A stretch of DNA of 64,000 nucleotides from positions 1,889,799 through 1,953,798 of the forward strand of contig CM067104.1 in assembly GCA_034008185.1 (NCBI GenBank). Direction: 5' to 3'. Source of the DNA: Gorsachius magnificus (Eukaryota > Chordata > Aves > Pelecaniformes > Ardeidae). Below the pieces are notes generated by a model. It was not told the origin of the DNA. It ran no database searches and saw only the letters and a program-made list of their open reading frames with translations. Both the position numbers and the translations under genes were made by a program. Positions 1-11,800 of the stretch are shown piece by piece. Within the stretch, counting starts at the first letter, position 1. Each line of letters starts with the position of its first letter.

Positions 1-1314
1 CCATAGACTGGGCCTGTTCTTCCACCCCATCTGCACTTAAAGCCCATGAGGTTGTCAGCGTGTGAGGGCTCTGCCAAAATGGGGAGCGTCCTGACTGACG
101 TCCGTGGCGCTGACCGCTTTGCAGCCGGGCGTTTGCATTAAATGGGGAGATCTCGCGGGAGTGGGGCAGAACCAACTTCAGGAAAATGACCAAATCTGAG
201 CATTAGCGATAATTTACATCCCGTCAGGGCCTGGCTTCAGAATCCTGAGCTCCAGGTACTCAGCAGGCTTAAAAATGAGGCTCAGAACTATTTTGTGCTG
301 CGATTTCTCTGTTGCTTTGATATCTCGGTGTAAAGCGATGAGCACGCTAAAAATTAATGAGCAGATTTGGAGATAAAAAGGCCTGTGAAACAGGGATAAC
401 ACTTAACCGCTTCACGGGGGGCGTAAGGATTAATGAATTAATGTTTCAAAGTGCTTTGAAGATGAGAAGTGCTAAGTCTGATGGCATCTGGTGGGTGAAG
501 CAGATGAGGAGGAAGAAGAGGTTCTCAATTCCATCCTGTATCTACAAGGTCTCCCTAAATGTCGTGACAAAGAACGATCTGAAGATGGTTTGCGCTCGGG
601 CTGTCCCTGGCGGTCTGTTGTCGGGTAGCCCCTGGCAGAAGAGGGGTTTCCAGAACAGATTCCGCAGTCTGTAAATAATCCCTTCTCATCTATTCTGCTC
701 CAGGTTACTTACTCAGTGTCTGCTACTTTAATTTGCTTTTCTTTCATTCGCGTGTCTCTCGGAGGTGCCGGTCAGCGAGCAGCCCACAGGGCCGGCCAGC
801 TGGACCGTCAGTTTGCGGCGCAGCTTGCGCTACTACTCCTAATCTCTTCAACGGACCCTGATTATTTCGCTGGCTCTAACTGAAACGCCCCCGATTTGCC
901 GGACCATAATTGCAGGTCATCGTGTTAAACGGGGTCTGGGTCCCTTGCGAGTGGCAGGGTGACACATGGCAACGTCCCACCCCCAGGGCTGAAACTGCGT
1001 CCCTCACCCAACCCAAACCCTCTACGGGATGTACTAATTCTTTACTAGCACCCTGCTCGATCACCTAGGACGCCCCTCGTTCCCCCAAATTGGCTGTAAT
1101 TAGTTTTGTGGATCGTTCTGAGTTGCTCTAAAGCAAAATGGTTTCAAAGTGGTTTTTTTCCCTGCAGGAATCCCCACCGTGGGTCCGCACGCCACCAGCG
1201 AGCCGAGGCACACCGAGCGGGATTCCGGTGTTCGGGGCTTTCAGTAGGTGAGATCTGGCCCTTCCTCCCCCCCCCGACGCTCCGGCCTCCCGTGTGCCAT
1301 CGGTGCAGGCGCGG
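1..1314. other. Upstream flank, no gene recognised
   Basis: No exon, conserved protein segment or polyadenylation signal could be recognised on either strand. Short open frames occur but resemble no known family and have no supporting splice structure. A TCTCGCGGGA element near 149-158 resembles the palindromic TCTCGCGAGA promoter motif, but no island surrounds it. GC content rises toward the minisatellite from about 1160 on. Confidence 0.5.
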
Positions 1315-1318
1315 ACGT

Positions 1319-2249
1319 GCGGGGGTGCGGGCGCGGATACGGGATGGTGTGGGCGCGGATACGGGCGCGGATACGGGCTGGTGTGGGTGTGGATACGGGC
1401 GCGGATACGGGCTGGTGTGGGTGTGGATACGGGCGCGGATACGGGATGGTGTGGGCGTGGATATAGGTGTGGATATGGGATGGTGTGGGCGTGGATACGG
1501 GCACGGATACGGGATGGTGTGGGCGTGGATACGGGCGTGGATACGGGATGTGGGGCGTGGATAGGGGGATTGGGATGGTGCGGGCGTGGATATAGGTGTG
1601 GATATGGGAGGGATGGTGTGGGCGTGGATACACGGGCACGGATACGGGTGGTGGGCGTGGATACGGGCACGGATACGGGATGGTGTGGGCGTGGATACGG
1701 GCACGGATACGGGATGGTGTGGGGGTGGATACGGGCGTGGATATGGGATGGTGTGGGTGTGGATACGGGCGTGGATATGGGATGGTGCGGGCGTGGATAC
1801 GGGCGTGGATATGGGATGGTGTGGGGTGGATACGGGCGTGGATACGGGATGGTGTGGGCGTGGATACGGGCGTGGATATGGGATGGTGCGGGCGTGGATA
1901 CGGGCGTGGATATGGGATGGTGTGGGCGTGGATACGGGCGTGGATATGGGATGGTGGGGCGTGGATACGGGCGAGGATACGGTGGGATGGTGTGGGTGTG
2001 GATACGGGCGTGGATATGGGATGGTGTGGGCGTGGATACGGGCGTGGATAGGGATGGTGTGGGGTGGATACGGGCGTGGATACGGGATGGTGGGGCGTGG
2101 ATACGGGCACGGATAGGGATGGTGGGGGTGGATACGGGCACGATATGGGATGGTGCGTGGATACGTGGATACGGCGTGGATATGGGATGGTGGGGCGTGG
2201 GTGCGGGTGTGGATAGGGGATGGTGCGGGCATGGATACGGGATGGTGCA
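1319..2249. repeat. G-rich minisatellite, 34-bp unit, about 27 copies
   Basis: The segment is built of a 34-bp unit. The junction GGGATGG/GGGCTGG recurs at 1341, 1375, 1409 and 1443, exactly 34 bp apart. Each unit contains 12-bp sub-repeats of the form GCGTGGATACGG. The left copies keep GCGCGG and TACGGG, while later copies mostly read GCGTGG and TATGGG, as expected from CpG decay. Toward the right end (after about 2040) units are shortened and irregular. The plus strand is G-rich with many GGG runs, so G-quadruplex formation is plausible. Because 34 is not a multiple of 3 and the unit lacks stops, long open frames appear on both strands; they are artefacts of the repeat. Confidence 0.95.
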
Positions 2250-2516
2250 GGCGCCTGCCCGGGGCACAGCCCAAAAGAGGCAAAATCGGGGAAAATCCAC
2301 CCGTGCAACGGGTGCGACGCCTGGGCGGGCGGTTGGCTCTGCGGCGGAGAGAGCCGGCCGGCCGCTGGGCGAGGGATCCGCCTTCGTATTGGGAAAGAAA
2401 AACGTATTTTGGGTTCTTCCCTTTAAAAGCCAAAGCCCCCAAACCCTAGGAGGGGCTGCGGTCCGGCCGCCAGCCCTTCCCCCGCCCCGCTGCGGCGGCG
2501 GGACGGCCCACTCCCG

Positions 2517-2530
2517 CCCGCGGGGGGCGC
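2517..2530 (+). promoter_or_regulatory. Weak CTCF-like motif
   Basis: CCCGCGGGGGGCGC fits the CTCF core consensus (CCASYAGRKGGCRS) at 12 of 14 positions by eye. The site is in plus orientation and lies 12 bp from a better match on the other strand. In a GC-rich island this could be chance. Confidence 0.3.
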
Positions 2531-2542
2531 TGCTGTAGCCGC

Positions 2543-2557
2543 CGCGCCCCCTAGCGG
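2543..2557 (-). promoter_or_regulatory. CTCF-like motif at LARP4 promoter
   Basis: Read on the minus strand, this is CCGCTAGGGGGCGCG. It matches the CTCF core at 13 of 14 positions, including the central TAGGGGGCGC. It lies about 240 bp upstream of the LARP4 ATG. It points away from the LARP4 body, opposite to the similar site at the DIP2B promoter (27139-27153). Binding is inferred from the motif only. Confidence 0.6.
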
Positions 2558-2615
2558 AATGGTTCCTTCCCGTTCCCCCCCCCCCAAGGGAATGGGCGGG
2601 CCGGCCCGCCCGGCC

Positions 2616-2642
2616 CCGGAAGCGCTCGGCGCGCCCCGGAAG
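2616..2642 (+). promoter_or_regulatory. Paired ETS-type sites (CCGGAAG)
   Basis: Two identical CCGGAAG heptamers at 2616-2622 and 2636-2642 have starts 20 bp apart, about two helical turns. CCGGAAG is the GABPA/ETS core common near start sites of CpG-island promoters. The pair lies 150-180 bp upstream of the ATG and so probably marks the core promoter of LARP4. Confidence 0.55.
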
Positions 2643-2792
2643 AGGCGGTGGGCGGCGGAGGGAGGGGGCCGGGCCCTGGCGGCAGGAGCCGGAGGCGGAG
2701 CCCGAGTGTCCTTATCGCTGGCGCGGCCGCCGCCGGGCAGCGGGGAGCGCGGCGCGGATCGCGGGCCCGCCGGCCTGGGCGCGGGCGGCAGG

Positions 2793-2810
2793 ATGCTGCT
2801 GTTCGTGGAG
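2793..2810 (+). CDS. LARP4: LARP4 coding exon 1 (MLLFVE)
   Basis: Only six codons of exon 1 are coding, followed by the donor GTGAGG at 2811. The ATG has A at -3 and C at +4. The exon ends in phase 0. Confidence 0.9.
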
Positions 2811-5800
2811 GTGAGGCGCGGCGGGGCGGCGCGGGGCCGGGCCATGTGGCGGGAGGCCGCGGCTCCGCTCGGCGGCGGGCGGGACTCGCGGGGCCTCCTG
2901 CGCCTCGGGGCGGGGGGCGGCGGTTTGGGGGGGGAGAAGGCTCGGCCGGCGGAGCGGCCCTGAGCGCGCCCGGGCAGGGGCCGGTTGGGGGCGAGGAGCG
3001 CGGTCGGCCCGTCCCCAGGCGTGGAGGTCACCGGGGGGGGGCGGGGGGCGGCGTGTGGGCCCGGGTTGGGGTCTGCAGGCGCTGCCCCTGCCTGTGCCTC
3101 GCCTATTGGCGGCGTTTCACCGGGTTCGGCGAAGCAGTTTTGGCGTTTGCCAGACAAACGCGGGCAACTGCGCTGCTGCTTTAAACTTTGCAATAAGTTT
3201 TGTGCAAAAAGTGTACAAAGCAAACAGCGGCTGGGTAAATTAAGAAATGACTGAGGGAGGCCAGTTGATTGCTAATGGTGTATGCAATTCAAGCGTGGCA
3301 GTGGTGGTCTTTTACATGAATACCGACATATATTCCACAGTTAAGAATCTCTTATTTAGAGGTTCTTAAAAAGGCTTGGGAAACACCTTCTCTTTCTTAA
3401 ACTGATTGCATCAGTTCTGAACTGAATGTTACTTGACTCGCACTGAGAGGAAAAAAAGATGTCATGAACAGAGAGTGACAAGTCTTGAGATTTTGATTTT
3501 ACAGTATGTAACTTGAAGAGGAACTGTTCAAGCTAATTGGAGCTGCAGCCTGATGACTGCAGCCAGGAGCTGCCAGCAGCCAACCTCATCCGAGGCCAAG
3601 CGCGGCGGAGAGGAGCTGAGCCCACGAGACGGAGGTGGCCCCTCCGAGCAGCGGGCGTGCGAGGCAGGTTCTGGAAGCCACAGCGGTGACATGGAGCAGT
3701 TGTGTTGTGGACAGGGCTTGGGCTGCTCAAAGGGAGCCGAAGCAAATCAGGAGCCTACGAAGCCAGGCACCACGTGTCTGGGTGTTCAGTGAATCCTTTT
3801 AAAGCACAAATCTGACTTTGGTTGCTTTGTTTGATCTCCTTTCTCTTCTGCTGATAGTGTTGTGAGTTAGTTGCAGTGATCTTTATTCAGGAAGCATCAA
3901 TAATGTTTAATTCTGAGCTCCTGAGGACAATCCAGACTTTCTGAAGGTGCCTTTTCACTACCAGGTGTTCTGAAACACTGTAGTCAGATGCTTGAAAGCA
4001 GACAGCAGCTTTTATCTCAGGATCTTTGAGGTTGCCTGAAGAATAAGGTACAGACTAGGATTGTGTTAGGAGTCCTGAGGCTTTCGCGAGGATTAGCTGA
4101 CTTGCTTTAGCTGTCAGCGTTGTCTTTGGGACTTAACTGACGCGTGCACGTGGTGATTGTGAATTGGTTCTTTCACAGTGTGCACGGTGGAATTCTCTTT
4201 TCCTTGAATATCTTCTAGGCCAAGAAATCTTGCTGCAGTGAGGGAGTGGTGTAAGGCTCGTGCTATTTTTCATGCATTAACGTTTGGGGTAGGTCTTGGT
4301 TTTCACTTGCAGCCAGGGCCAGCATGCTGTTCACAATCAATAATTAAGGTGCATTGGGAATATTATTAAATGCATTGTGAAAAATATAAGATAATGGCTT
4401 GCTGTGCCTGCTTTGGGTTTTGGTCAGTTGGGCATGTAATATATTAGTAAGTTATTGGGAAAATGGAAATCTGTGCATTTCAGGTGGGTGAAGTGCTGCC
4501 CTAATTGTTGCCAGCGATGTTTCCTAGCTAGAAAACCAGGACTGTGTGAAGCTCTGAGTCTTGCTGGGCCTCTTTTTTAGCAGGTGAGGCTTCCTACTTC
4601 CCTCTAGGTGACAAACCCCCCAAATTGTCACAGCTCACACAGAAGCGATGGACACCATTGACACAGGTGAGGGTGGTACCATCTTCATACGGCACAGCTG
4701 TGCATTTGCTTTCCCGAGGGATGAAGGAGGCCCCCCTGGTTCTGGGGTGCTCGTACTGGCTGATGGAAAAGCCATGCTGCGTTCAGCGGAAGTAACTCTC
4801 CGGTGACCATTAAAGCTAATGTGTGCTTTGAGAATTACCTGGGACGTTTGGAGGACTGAACCGTTGTTAGGTGGTATCCTGCAGTCGGTTCCAAAGGAGC
4901 TCTGCCTGTTGCTTTTGGTGTGACAGCAGCTTTCTCTCTTTTTTGGGGTTTCCTTCGCAGCCTGGATAAGCTTTGAAAAGGTGGCAGGTAACTGCCCTGG
5001 CACGTGGCCGAGTCCGCTGCAGATGTGTGTGTGTTTCCCTGCCTGTCATGTCCCCCAGCCAGCACAAGGCTTCTCTTTGCCAACCTCCCATAGGTTTGCT
5101 GACCTTCAGGTTTTTCCCCTCTGCTTACATTTCCACTTCTGGAAAATGTTTCCATTCCCACCTTACAAGTTTTATTAAATTTTCTTAGATTTTTCACTTA
5201 GGTTCCCTTTTAGAGAGTCTGCTCTGGGAAATCCATCACAAACTCAGTGTTAATACTTTGGTTGCGGGATAATCTGAATTAAAACAGAATGCTTTAACAG
5301 AAACTCTTGAGTACTTTAATTTTTGTTGGCTTAACGGAATCTGTTAAACGTAATTTAGGCTGTTACAGTAAGAAAAATACTGTTTGCCATCCTTTCAAAT
5401 CAGATAGATGCTTTGATAGTCAATTTTGAGGACTTGCTGGAGGAGAAGCTTTGATCCACATTTGTTGAAAGTAGGGTAAACTAGAGGGAAGCTCTGCTGA
5501 GGAGGACAGCTTTGTCAGCTCATGGATACCAGCGAGTGTTCCTAACCTTTGTAACTCTGTAAAGCTTTAACCTCATCATGAAAGTTCCCGATAGCAGCTG
5601 GGAGGATTGTTCTGCAGCCAATCAAACGGGCTCGGTATTTGTTAGCCTCAGTTAAATAAGCAAGAATTGATATTTTGGCCTTCTCTTCAGAAGAGCCGCT
5701 TGCCAGAATGGAGCAGCGCTGCTCCTGGAGCATAGCAGGCTGTATTTTCAAAAAGCTTATGTAAATTAGGGACTTTTTATCCTCTCGGAGTCCATGGTGT

Positions 5801-8800
5801 CTTGCTATTAAGACGCATGACATCAGGGCTGGGTCTTGCAGAATTGCATTACAGGTCATTAAGTGTTTCTAGAACAAAGAGGAAGTAGCCCACGGTCTGT
5901 TTCAGGTGTGTATTTCAGCCGTTGTATTAATAGGTCCCCTCATCACTTTATCAGCCTGAATCTGTTTATCTGCTTAGCACTTTTCACTTGGACCTGTGAT
6001 TTCTGAACTTCCATGTTACCACGTGTGTCTTTCGGTATTTGCCAAAGTGAGTAACATCATCTGCCGTGCTCAGAGCTGCTTTTTACTTCTGATCACCTCC
6101 AGAACTGTAGTAATCTCCCTAAAACGTTTCAGTTTCGCTTTATCATACTTATTCCTTAAAATTACTTTCAGCTTGAGCTAAATGCTAACCTCAGAGACGT
6201 AAGGTAGTGAGGCAGTGTTTATTTTTATAAAATAATGAATCATCTCCCAGACGTGTCTTGCCTTTTTTTGCTTTGATGAAAAGCAAATCCAAGGCAATGG
6301 GATCTGCCGGTTTTCGGTTCTGGAGAAGGTGCCCCCGCTGACAGGTAACGCTGTGTCACAGGAGTGACCAGCAGTTGCGCCGAGTTAGGTTTTGAACTTG
6401 CTGAACTACACTGACAGCAAGAGCATGTGGGTGCAACAGGTTACTGGGTTTTTCTTCTGCGGTTGTTTTGTCAGAGAACAACTAGGCTGAAAACCAAGAA
6501 GGGAAACGTACGTGTGTCCTTTCACACCGAACTATTTCCAGCTCTTCTTGCTGTTTCCAGCTGTGTTCTTCTGCTAAGATTAACGAAGGGGGGGGAACCC
6601 AGTTGCTGTGTAGATTAAATCTGTTGTGCGTGGGGGATTTTGAATAGGGCCTTGCAAAAATTGTGATCTTTGTTTTTCCTTCTCTCGTGATTGTCTTGAA
6701 CCTCTCCAGTGTTTGGAGGCTTTTTGTTACTGAATTTGGGCTTGTCCTTGCAGCAAATAGGTTTGGAACTAGGTGTGACCTTGGCAGAGGAATTATCTCT
6801 AAAGCTATTGCAACTGCTTCCTTATCCTTTGCTTTATGTTTGAGACCTGGTAGTAAGCCACTCCTTAACTTCAGAATCTGGGAGGCTGGCCTCTGAAACA
6901 TCAAACTTCCTTCTTTGTGAGATGGGAGCTAGAATTAATGGCTTTTGCCTTTTAAATTCAAGCAAATGGCACGAATTAAGTGGACTGTCGTTCCGTGTCT
7001 GAAGGACCTGTTTGGAGGAATCTCAGTTGCTTGTGGGGTGTTAAGAATTCTTGGGAGGAGAATTTTTGCAAAAGCACAGGTTTCTTGTCTACGTGGAAGG
7101 AGTTAGTTTTGTCCTGGTAGAGCAAGAGCCATTACAATGCTTATCCTCTGTGCTGTTGCTGGATTATTGGACTCCTTACCCCAAATGCCTTTGAGCTTCT
7201 GTGCCATCTTTTGCTGTAGAAATTAGTGTTTATCTCTGTCAGGGTCCAGGCTGGAATCCAGCAGTTTCTCTTGTCTGTCTCATTAATTGTTCACCCTCTT
7301 ACTCTAATGATGGTCCTTGTTGCCCCGTCTCAAAGTGAGATGATCCTGTACCCCCCCTCCCAGCAGGCTGTGACGGTGTGTGTGCGTGCCTTGGCACTTC
7401 AGAAATTTTAATCTCCTTGGTTACAGGTTTAAGGAAATTATTAGCGTACATTGATGTGTATAAGACGTAGGTAAACTGATGGGGAAGTCAGGTAGTATGC
7501 AGGTAAGTTTGTGAGGAATCCTGGCATAGCGTAGGTGATGTTTGGTTAGTATAGATTTCACTAATTCAGTAAGTCATTAGTTTCTTCTCCTTGAAATATG
7601 TTTTTTTACCTTCCTTTCTAGGAAGGGGTCTGGAGGAGGGAAAATTTCCCTTTGTGGTGAAAGGGGACTGGAGCATAATGACAGTCAAGTCTTTAAAAGC
7701 TTATGAGTTACCAGAGTCCTTGACGGCTAGCCGCTTCCTCTGCTGATGTTGTCGGATGTCAATAAAGAGAGGTTGAAGGCAACACTTCTAATGGAGGTAG
7801 AAATGAAATACTTGGAAAATACCAAGGATTTTCCTGTTTTGATTAATGAACAATCAATAGGTGTTTAATAGCTGGTTAGACACTTGAGATGTGGAACTCT
7901 ATAGAAAATCACTAAATTCACCTGTATTGTCTGGTTTGACTTCTAAAGCATCTTTGGATTATTTTTCCTAATAAAAGTGTTCCGGTCTCTTCAGCAGGTA
8001 ACATCGAAAGGTGCTGGCTTAAACCCTAATGCAAAAGTGTGGCAAGAAGTACCCCAAGGGAGTGGTGAGGCTGTGCCACCAACAAATGGCGCAGAGCACT
8101 CGTGGCAAGAAACAGCGGCTGCACAAGGGACTCACACCGAGGGTGAGATGTCGTGGGCCCGTGTTCAATGCTAGTTGCGATACGTCCCTTGCTCGGTAGC
8201 GCTGAGGGTTCTCTGGAAGAGTTCAGCAGTGAGAAGCAACCTCTTGCTCTTGAGGTTGTTAGTGCTGATGTAGCAACAAGTATGAAATGAATGGGAGAAG
8301 GCAGCAGTTCCTGGAGATTATGGGTCTGACCAGTGAGCTTTGGTTTAGGGATTCAAGGTGTTCAGAGCTGCGCTCGGATGGAATAAGTCAGCAAGTAACA
8401 GGATCCAAGGGGCCCGGTGATGACTGAGTAACGCGCTAAGAGGGAAACAAGATGCTAAATGTGTAGAAATGGATTCATGACATGTCTTGTTCGCCATCGC
8501 TGCACTTTAGTTACTCTTGACCCTGTGAACAGGAAGACAAGATCTGAGGGCCACCTACAATCCTGGTAGATCGCTGAGGTGCTGCCGAGAACTGTTAGAC
8601 AGTAACGTTTGTACTGGAGCAGAAACTGGAAAGCATCTGTGCTCGGCTTCTTTTGGTTTAGTCTGTATTCCATTTCAGTCCCTGTTTTCCATCCTTACCA
8701 CGTGGTAAGTCCTGTCTAATACTAAATATTCAAATGGTTTAACTCTTCTGATTTGGCTTAGGGTTGGTATGAAGCCAATTGTGTAGCTGAGGTTACTCAA

Positions 8801-11800
8801 TATACGGCAGAGGCCTGTTAAATAGGAAGCAGAAGATTCCCCGGAAAAAGGTTTAGGGATAAAGAAGGGAGGATTCAGTTTGTGCGGCCCTGTCAAAAGC
8901 TTCTGGACAGTCAGCAGAAGTTTGTGCATTGGCTCAGAGAACCTCGTTTGTCTCTTCATAACGATATGAAGCAATCATGGCAGCGTTAACGCTGCTGGAA
9001 AATTAAAGGCAGTTTTTCCAAATACGTTGTTCTTGCCTTTAAGCAAATTCTAACGTAAGCAATTGAATAGTATCTCTTCTCAAAGTCTGTTTTTTAGTGG
9101 ATTCATCATTAGTGTGGAAAACATCTAGTGGAGCAGTTGATTTTTTTTGAACAATCTCCTTTGCCTGACTGTCAGATTAAACTGACATTGCGCTTGTTTC
9201 TATGGCAGGCAGCTGTGGTGAAGACTCAGCTGGGGTGTCTTGAACAAGAGATTGGCCAATTTCAATGTCATTCCACTGCTTTATAACAACCGCTAGGTGC
9301 TCCTGAGTCCTTTGTATAAATACGAATCATGTAATACGTTGAAGTGATGTAAACTATTCTAGTGCTTTGTTTTTAGGAACCTTGTTTAAATATCAGGTGG
9401 AAAGCCTGGGTTTTAGATCCTCTGCCACTTTGGGGGATCTTATAATTTCATGATCTTATTATTTACTTATCCCTGAAACCCTAGTGCCAACCAGATCTTT
9501 CTGAATTGGAGAGGTAGAAAGTGCTATCTGCTACAAAGTAGACACTGAAAGTCTAAGAAGTATGGGCTAAGTCTAGACACTTCCAGTTACAGCACTCTTG
9601 CGCAATTGTTTTAATGTTGGTAGCCAAAATTTTTTAAACGGAAAATATTCCCGAAAGTTATAGTAGATTTTCTGTTGATGATGTGTTCTTCTGCCAGGTA
9701 ACATAGAGATTTCAGAGGATAGCTGCAAGCAATATGAAGTGATGTATTCCCCGTCTTGTGAAGCCACAAGAAATGGCACAGGAGTTGATGAAGCATCTGC
9801 AAACGGAATTGTCCTAGCAACTGAAGATCTCGGATACCAAATCTATGAAGTGTCTGGTGAGTCTTCACGTTGGAATACCACCGTCAGTATCCATAATCCT
9901 CTGAGGCCTGCTGCAGTTATGATGTGACTTGTAAATTCAGAGTAGCAACTGTGAAATATTCCGTTTGGGGTGTGTTCAAGAAGATCCAAGCCAGCCATAG
10001 CGCTTGGCCAAGTAGGTGGAAACTGTGGGATCTAAGTCATTTTGAGAGTGTGTAGCATGGGGGTCTTTAGGCACGTCTCATGACCTTTTCTTCTTGGTCC
10101 TACCCAGAAGGATTCATTCTTTTACTGTACAATGAAACGTGTTCTTGCATTGTCTTCTTGCCATGAAACTGAGATCGATGGTGAATGTTGTAACTTCTAG
10201 GTGAAGGCAGCTCCACTGTGTCCACAGAAGACATTAGAGAATGTTTGAAAAAGCAACTTGAATTCTGCTTTTCACGGTACAGTACAGTTAATTCAACTTT
10301 GTGTAAACCCTTTATTAAAATTGTTGACAGATTTTTCCCTTTTCTGGCTTGATACATGCTGTCGTCTTCATAAAAATGTTAACCGAGAGAGTTGGTTGTG
10401 ATTTGAACAGGATTTGCTAAAATGCTGTAGAAACCCTGTGGTACCTTTCAACTGCTTCAGTCCTGTCCACATGTCCTTGTCCTTCAATGAGAACTGAGTG
10501 TGACTTCTGTGCTTCCCAGTGGCACGATGTTGAAATAATTTAGCTGTGTATTACCAGAAGAGGTCTCTTTGGCAATATCCTTTTTCCAGACTGACGTGCA
10601 GAGCACTGTAACTTTTGTTAAGTTTTTTAATTATCTTATTCTGCTTTGTGTTGATCTGCTAGGATTTTTTCCAAGAGAGAGAATCTTGAGTACGTTTTGG
10701 TTAGAGTTAGCTGTGCATGGTGTTGGTGCATATTTAAGCCTGTGGTTATCCTGTTGTTTTGAAGCTTCTGTAAGTAAAGTTCAGGGGTTTTTTTAAAATA
10801 GTGAACTTATGTCTTTTTAGCGAGAATCTTTCGAAGGATCTCTACTTGATGTCTCAAATGGATAGCGATCAGTTTGTTCCAATATGGACAATTGCCAACA
10901 TGGAAGGTATTAAGAAGCTGACGACTGATATGGACCTTATTCTTGAAGTTCTGAGATGTAAGTCTGGGTGTTTGGTGTCCATATTAGCAGAACAAAAATC
11001 CCTCCGTGCTTTGGAGAAATGTATTGGTCCCTTAGCTGGTAATGGCACGTTGTGCTGGTAAATGGTGGCGGAAATAAGTGGCTGTTCAGACTCCTGAGTT
11101 CTAGTTATGCTTTATCTGCCTAAATCTGCCCCAGTAAGAGGCTACTCTAAGATAGCAGTGAAAGTCTTACTCTGAGAGTAAACCTAGTCTTCTGATTCAG
11201 TGCAAAACTTTACTAGAAATGATAAAACTAGAAAAAGCTTATTCAAAAAAGTTAGCTAGAATTATTCTGACATACTGTGCTGATTCTGCACATGGCTGCT
11301 TCTGGAAACAGTTGTAAGTGAAATTTTGAAGTCTCTATTCTGACTTGATTTCCTTCCTCTTGCTTGAACTTTTCCTGTTGGGGCTCTGTCTAGGAATGTT
11401 TTATATCCTCTTACTTGAATTTGAGCTGGGAGGGAATTGAATCTGGGACTGACCTTTTTAGATACCTGAGCTGTAGATGGAGGCAGCATCAGACAAACAG
11501 CTAAAATGTATTGAAGATCTAACAGGCTGTAGCTTGTAAAACAGCCCTTTACCCCGAATTCAAGAAGTCTGGTTTCTTAAGCAGTCCACCGTGGATCTTT
11601 GTCACAAGCTGGATGATGGAGTCCAGTACTGCTGAGGTGTTTTGCGATGCGCAATGTCCAACTTTTATATTCTAATTTTAGCTTCTCCTATGGTACAAGT
11701 GGATGAGAGAGGGGAGAAAGTTAGACCAAACCACAAACGATGTATTATCATCCTCCGTGAGATCCCTGAAACAACACCTATAGAGGTAAATAAATAGAAT

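Larger units (their letters stand above)
2270..3120 (+). promoter_or_regulatory. LARP4: LARP4 CpG-island promoter and 5' UTR
   Basis: This is a very GC- and CpG-rich block surrounding the LARP4 start codon, with no TATA box near the expected start. It contains CTCF-like motifs (2517-2557), two ETS-type CCGGAAG sites (2616-2642), several GC boxes, and an inverted CCAAT box (ATTGG, 3105-3109) inside the beginning of intron 1. The transcription start is probably between about 2600 and 2750, which would give a short 5' UTR, but it cannot be fixed from sequence alone. The architecture is typical of a broadly expressed housekeeping promoter. Confidence 0.85.

Noticed and set aside
1128..2538. Several 150-430-codon open frames on both strands rich in Pro/His/Arg or Gly/Trp/Asp
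   Set aside because: They are translations of the 34-bp minisatellite, which has no stops in any frame. There is no homology, start context or splice support.
3105..3109. Inverted CCAAT box as evidence for a second promoter
   Set aside because: A single pentamer 300 bp inside intron 1 is too weak to support a separate promoter.
2423..3223. 266-codon minus-strand open frame
   Set aside because: It lies in the CpG island and is Pro/Arg/Ala-rich. GC-rich DNA lacks stop codons by chance, and the plus strand carries the LARP4 start.
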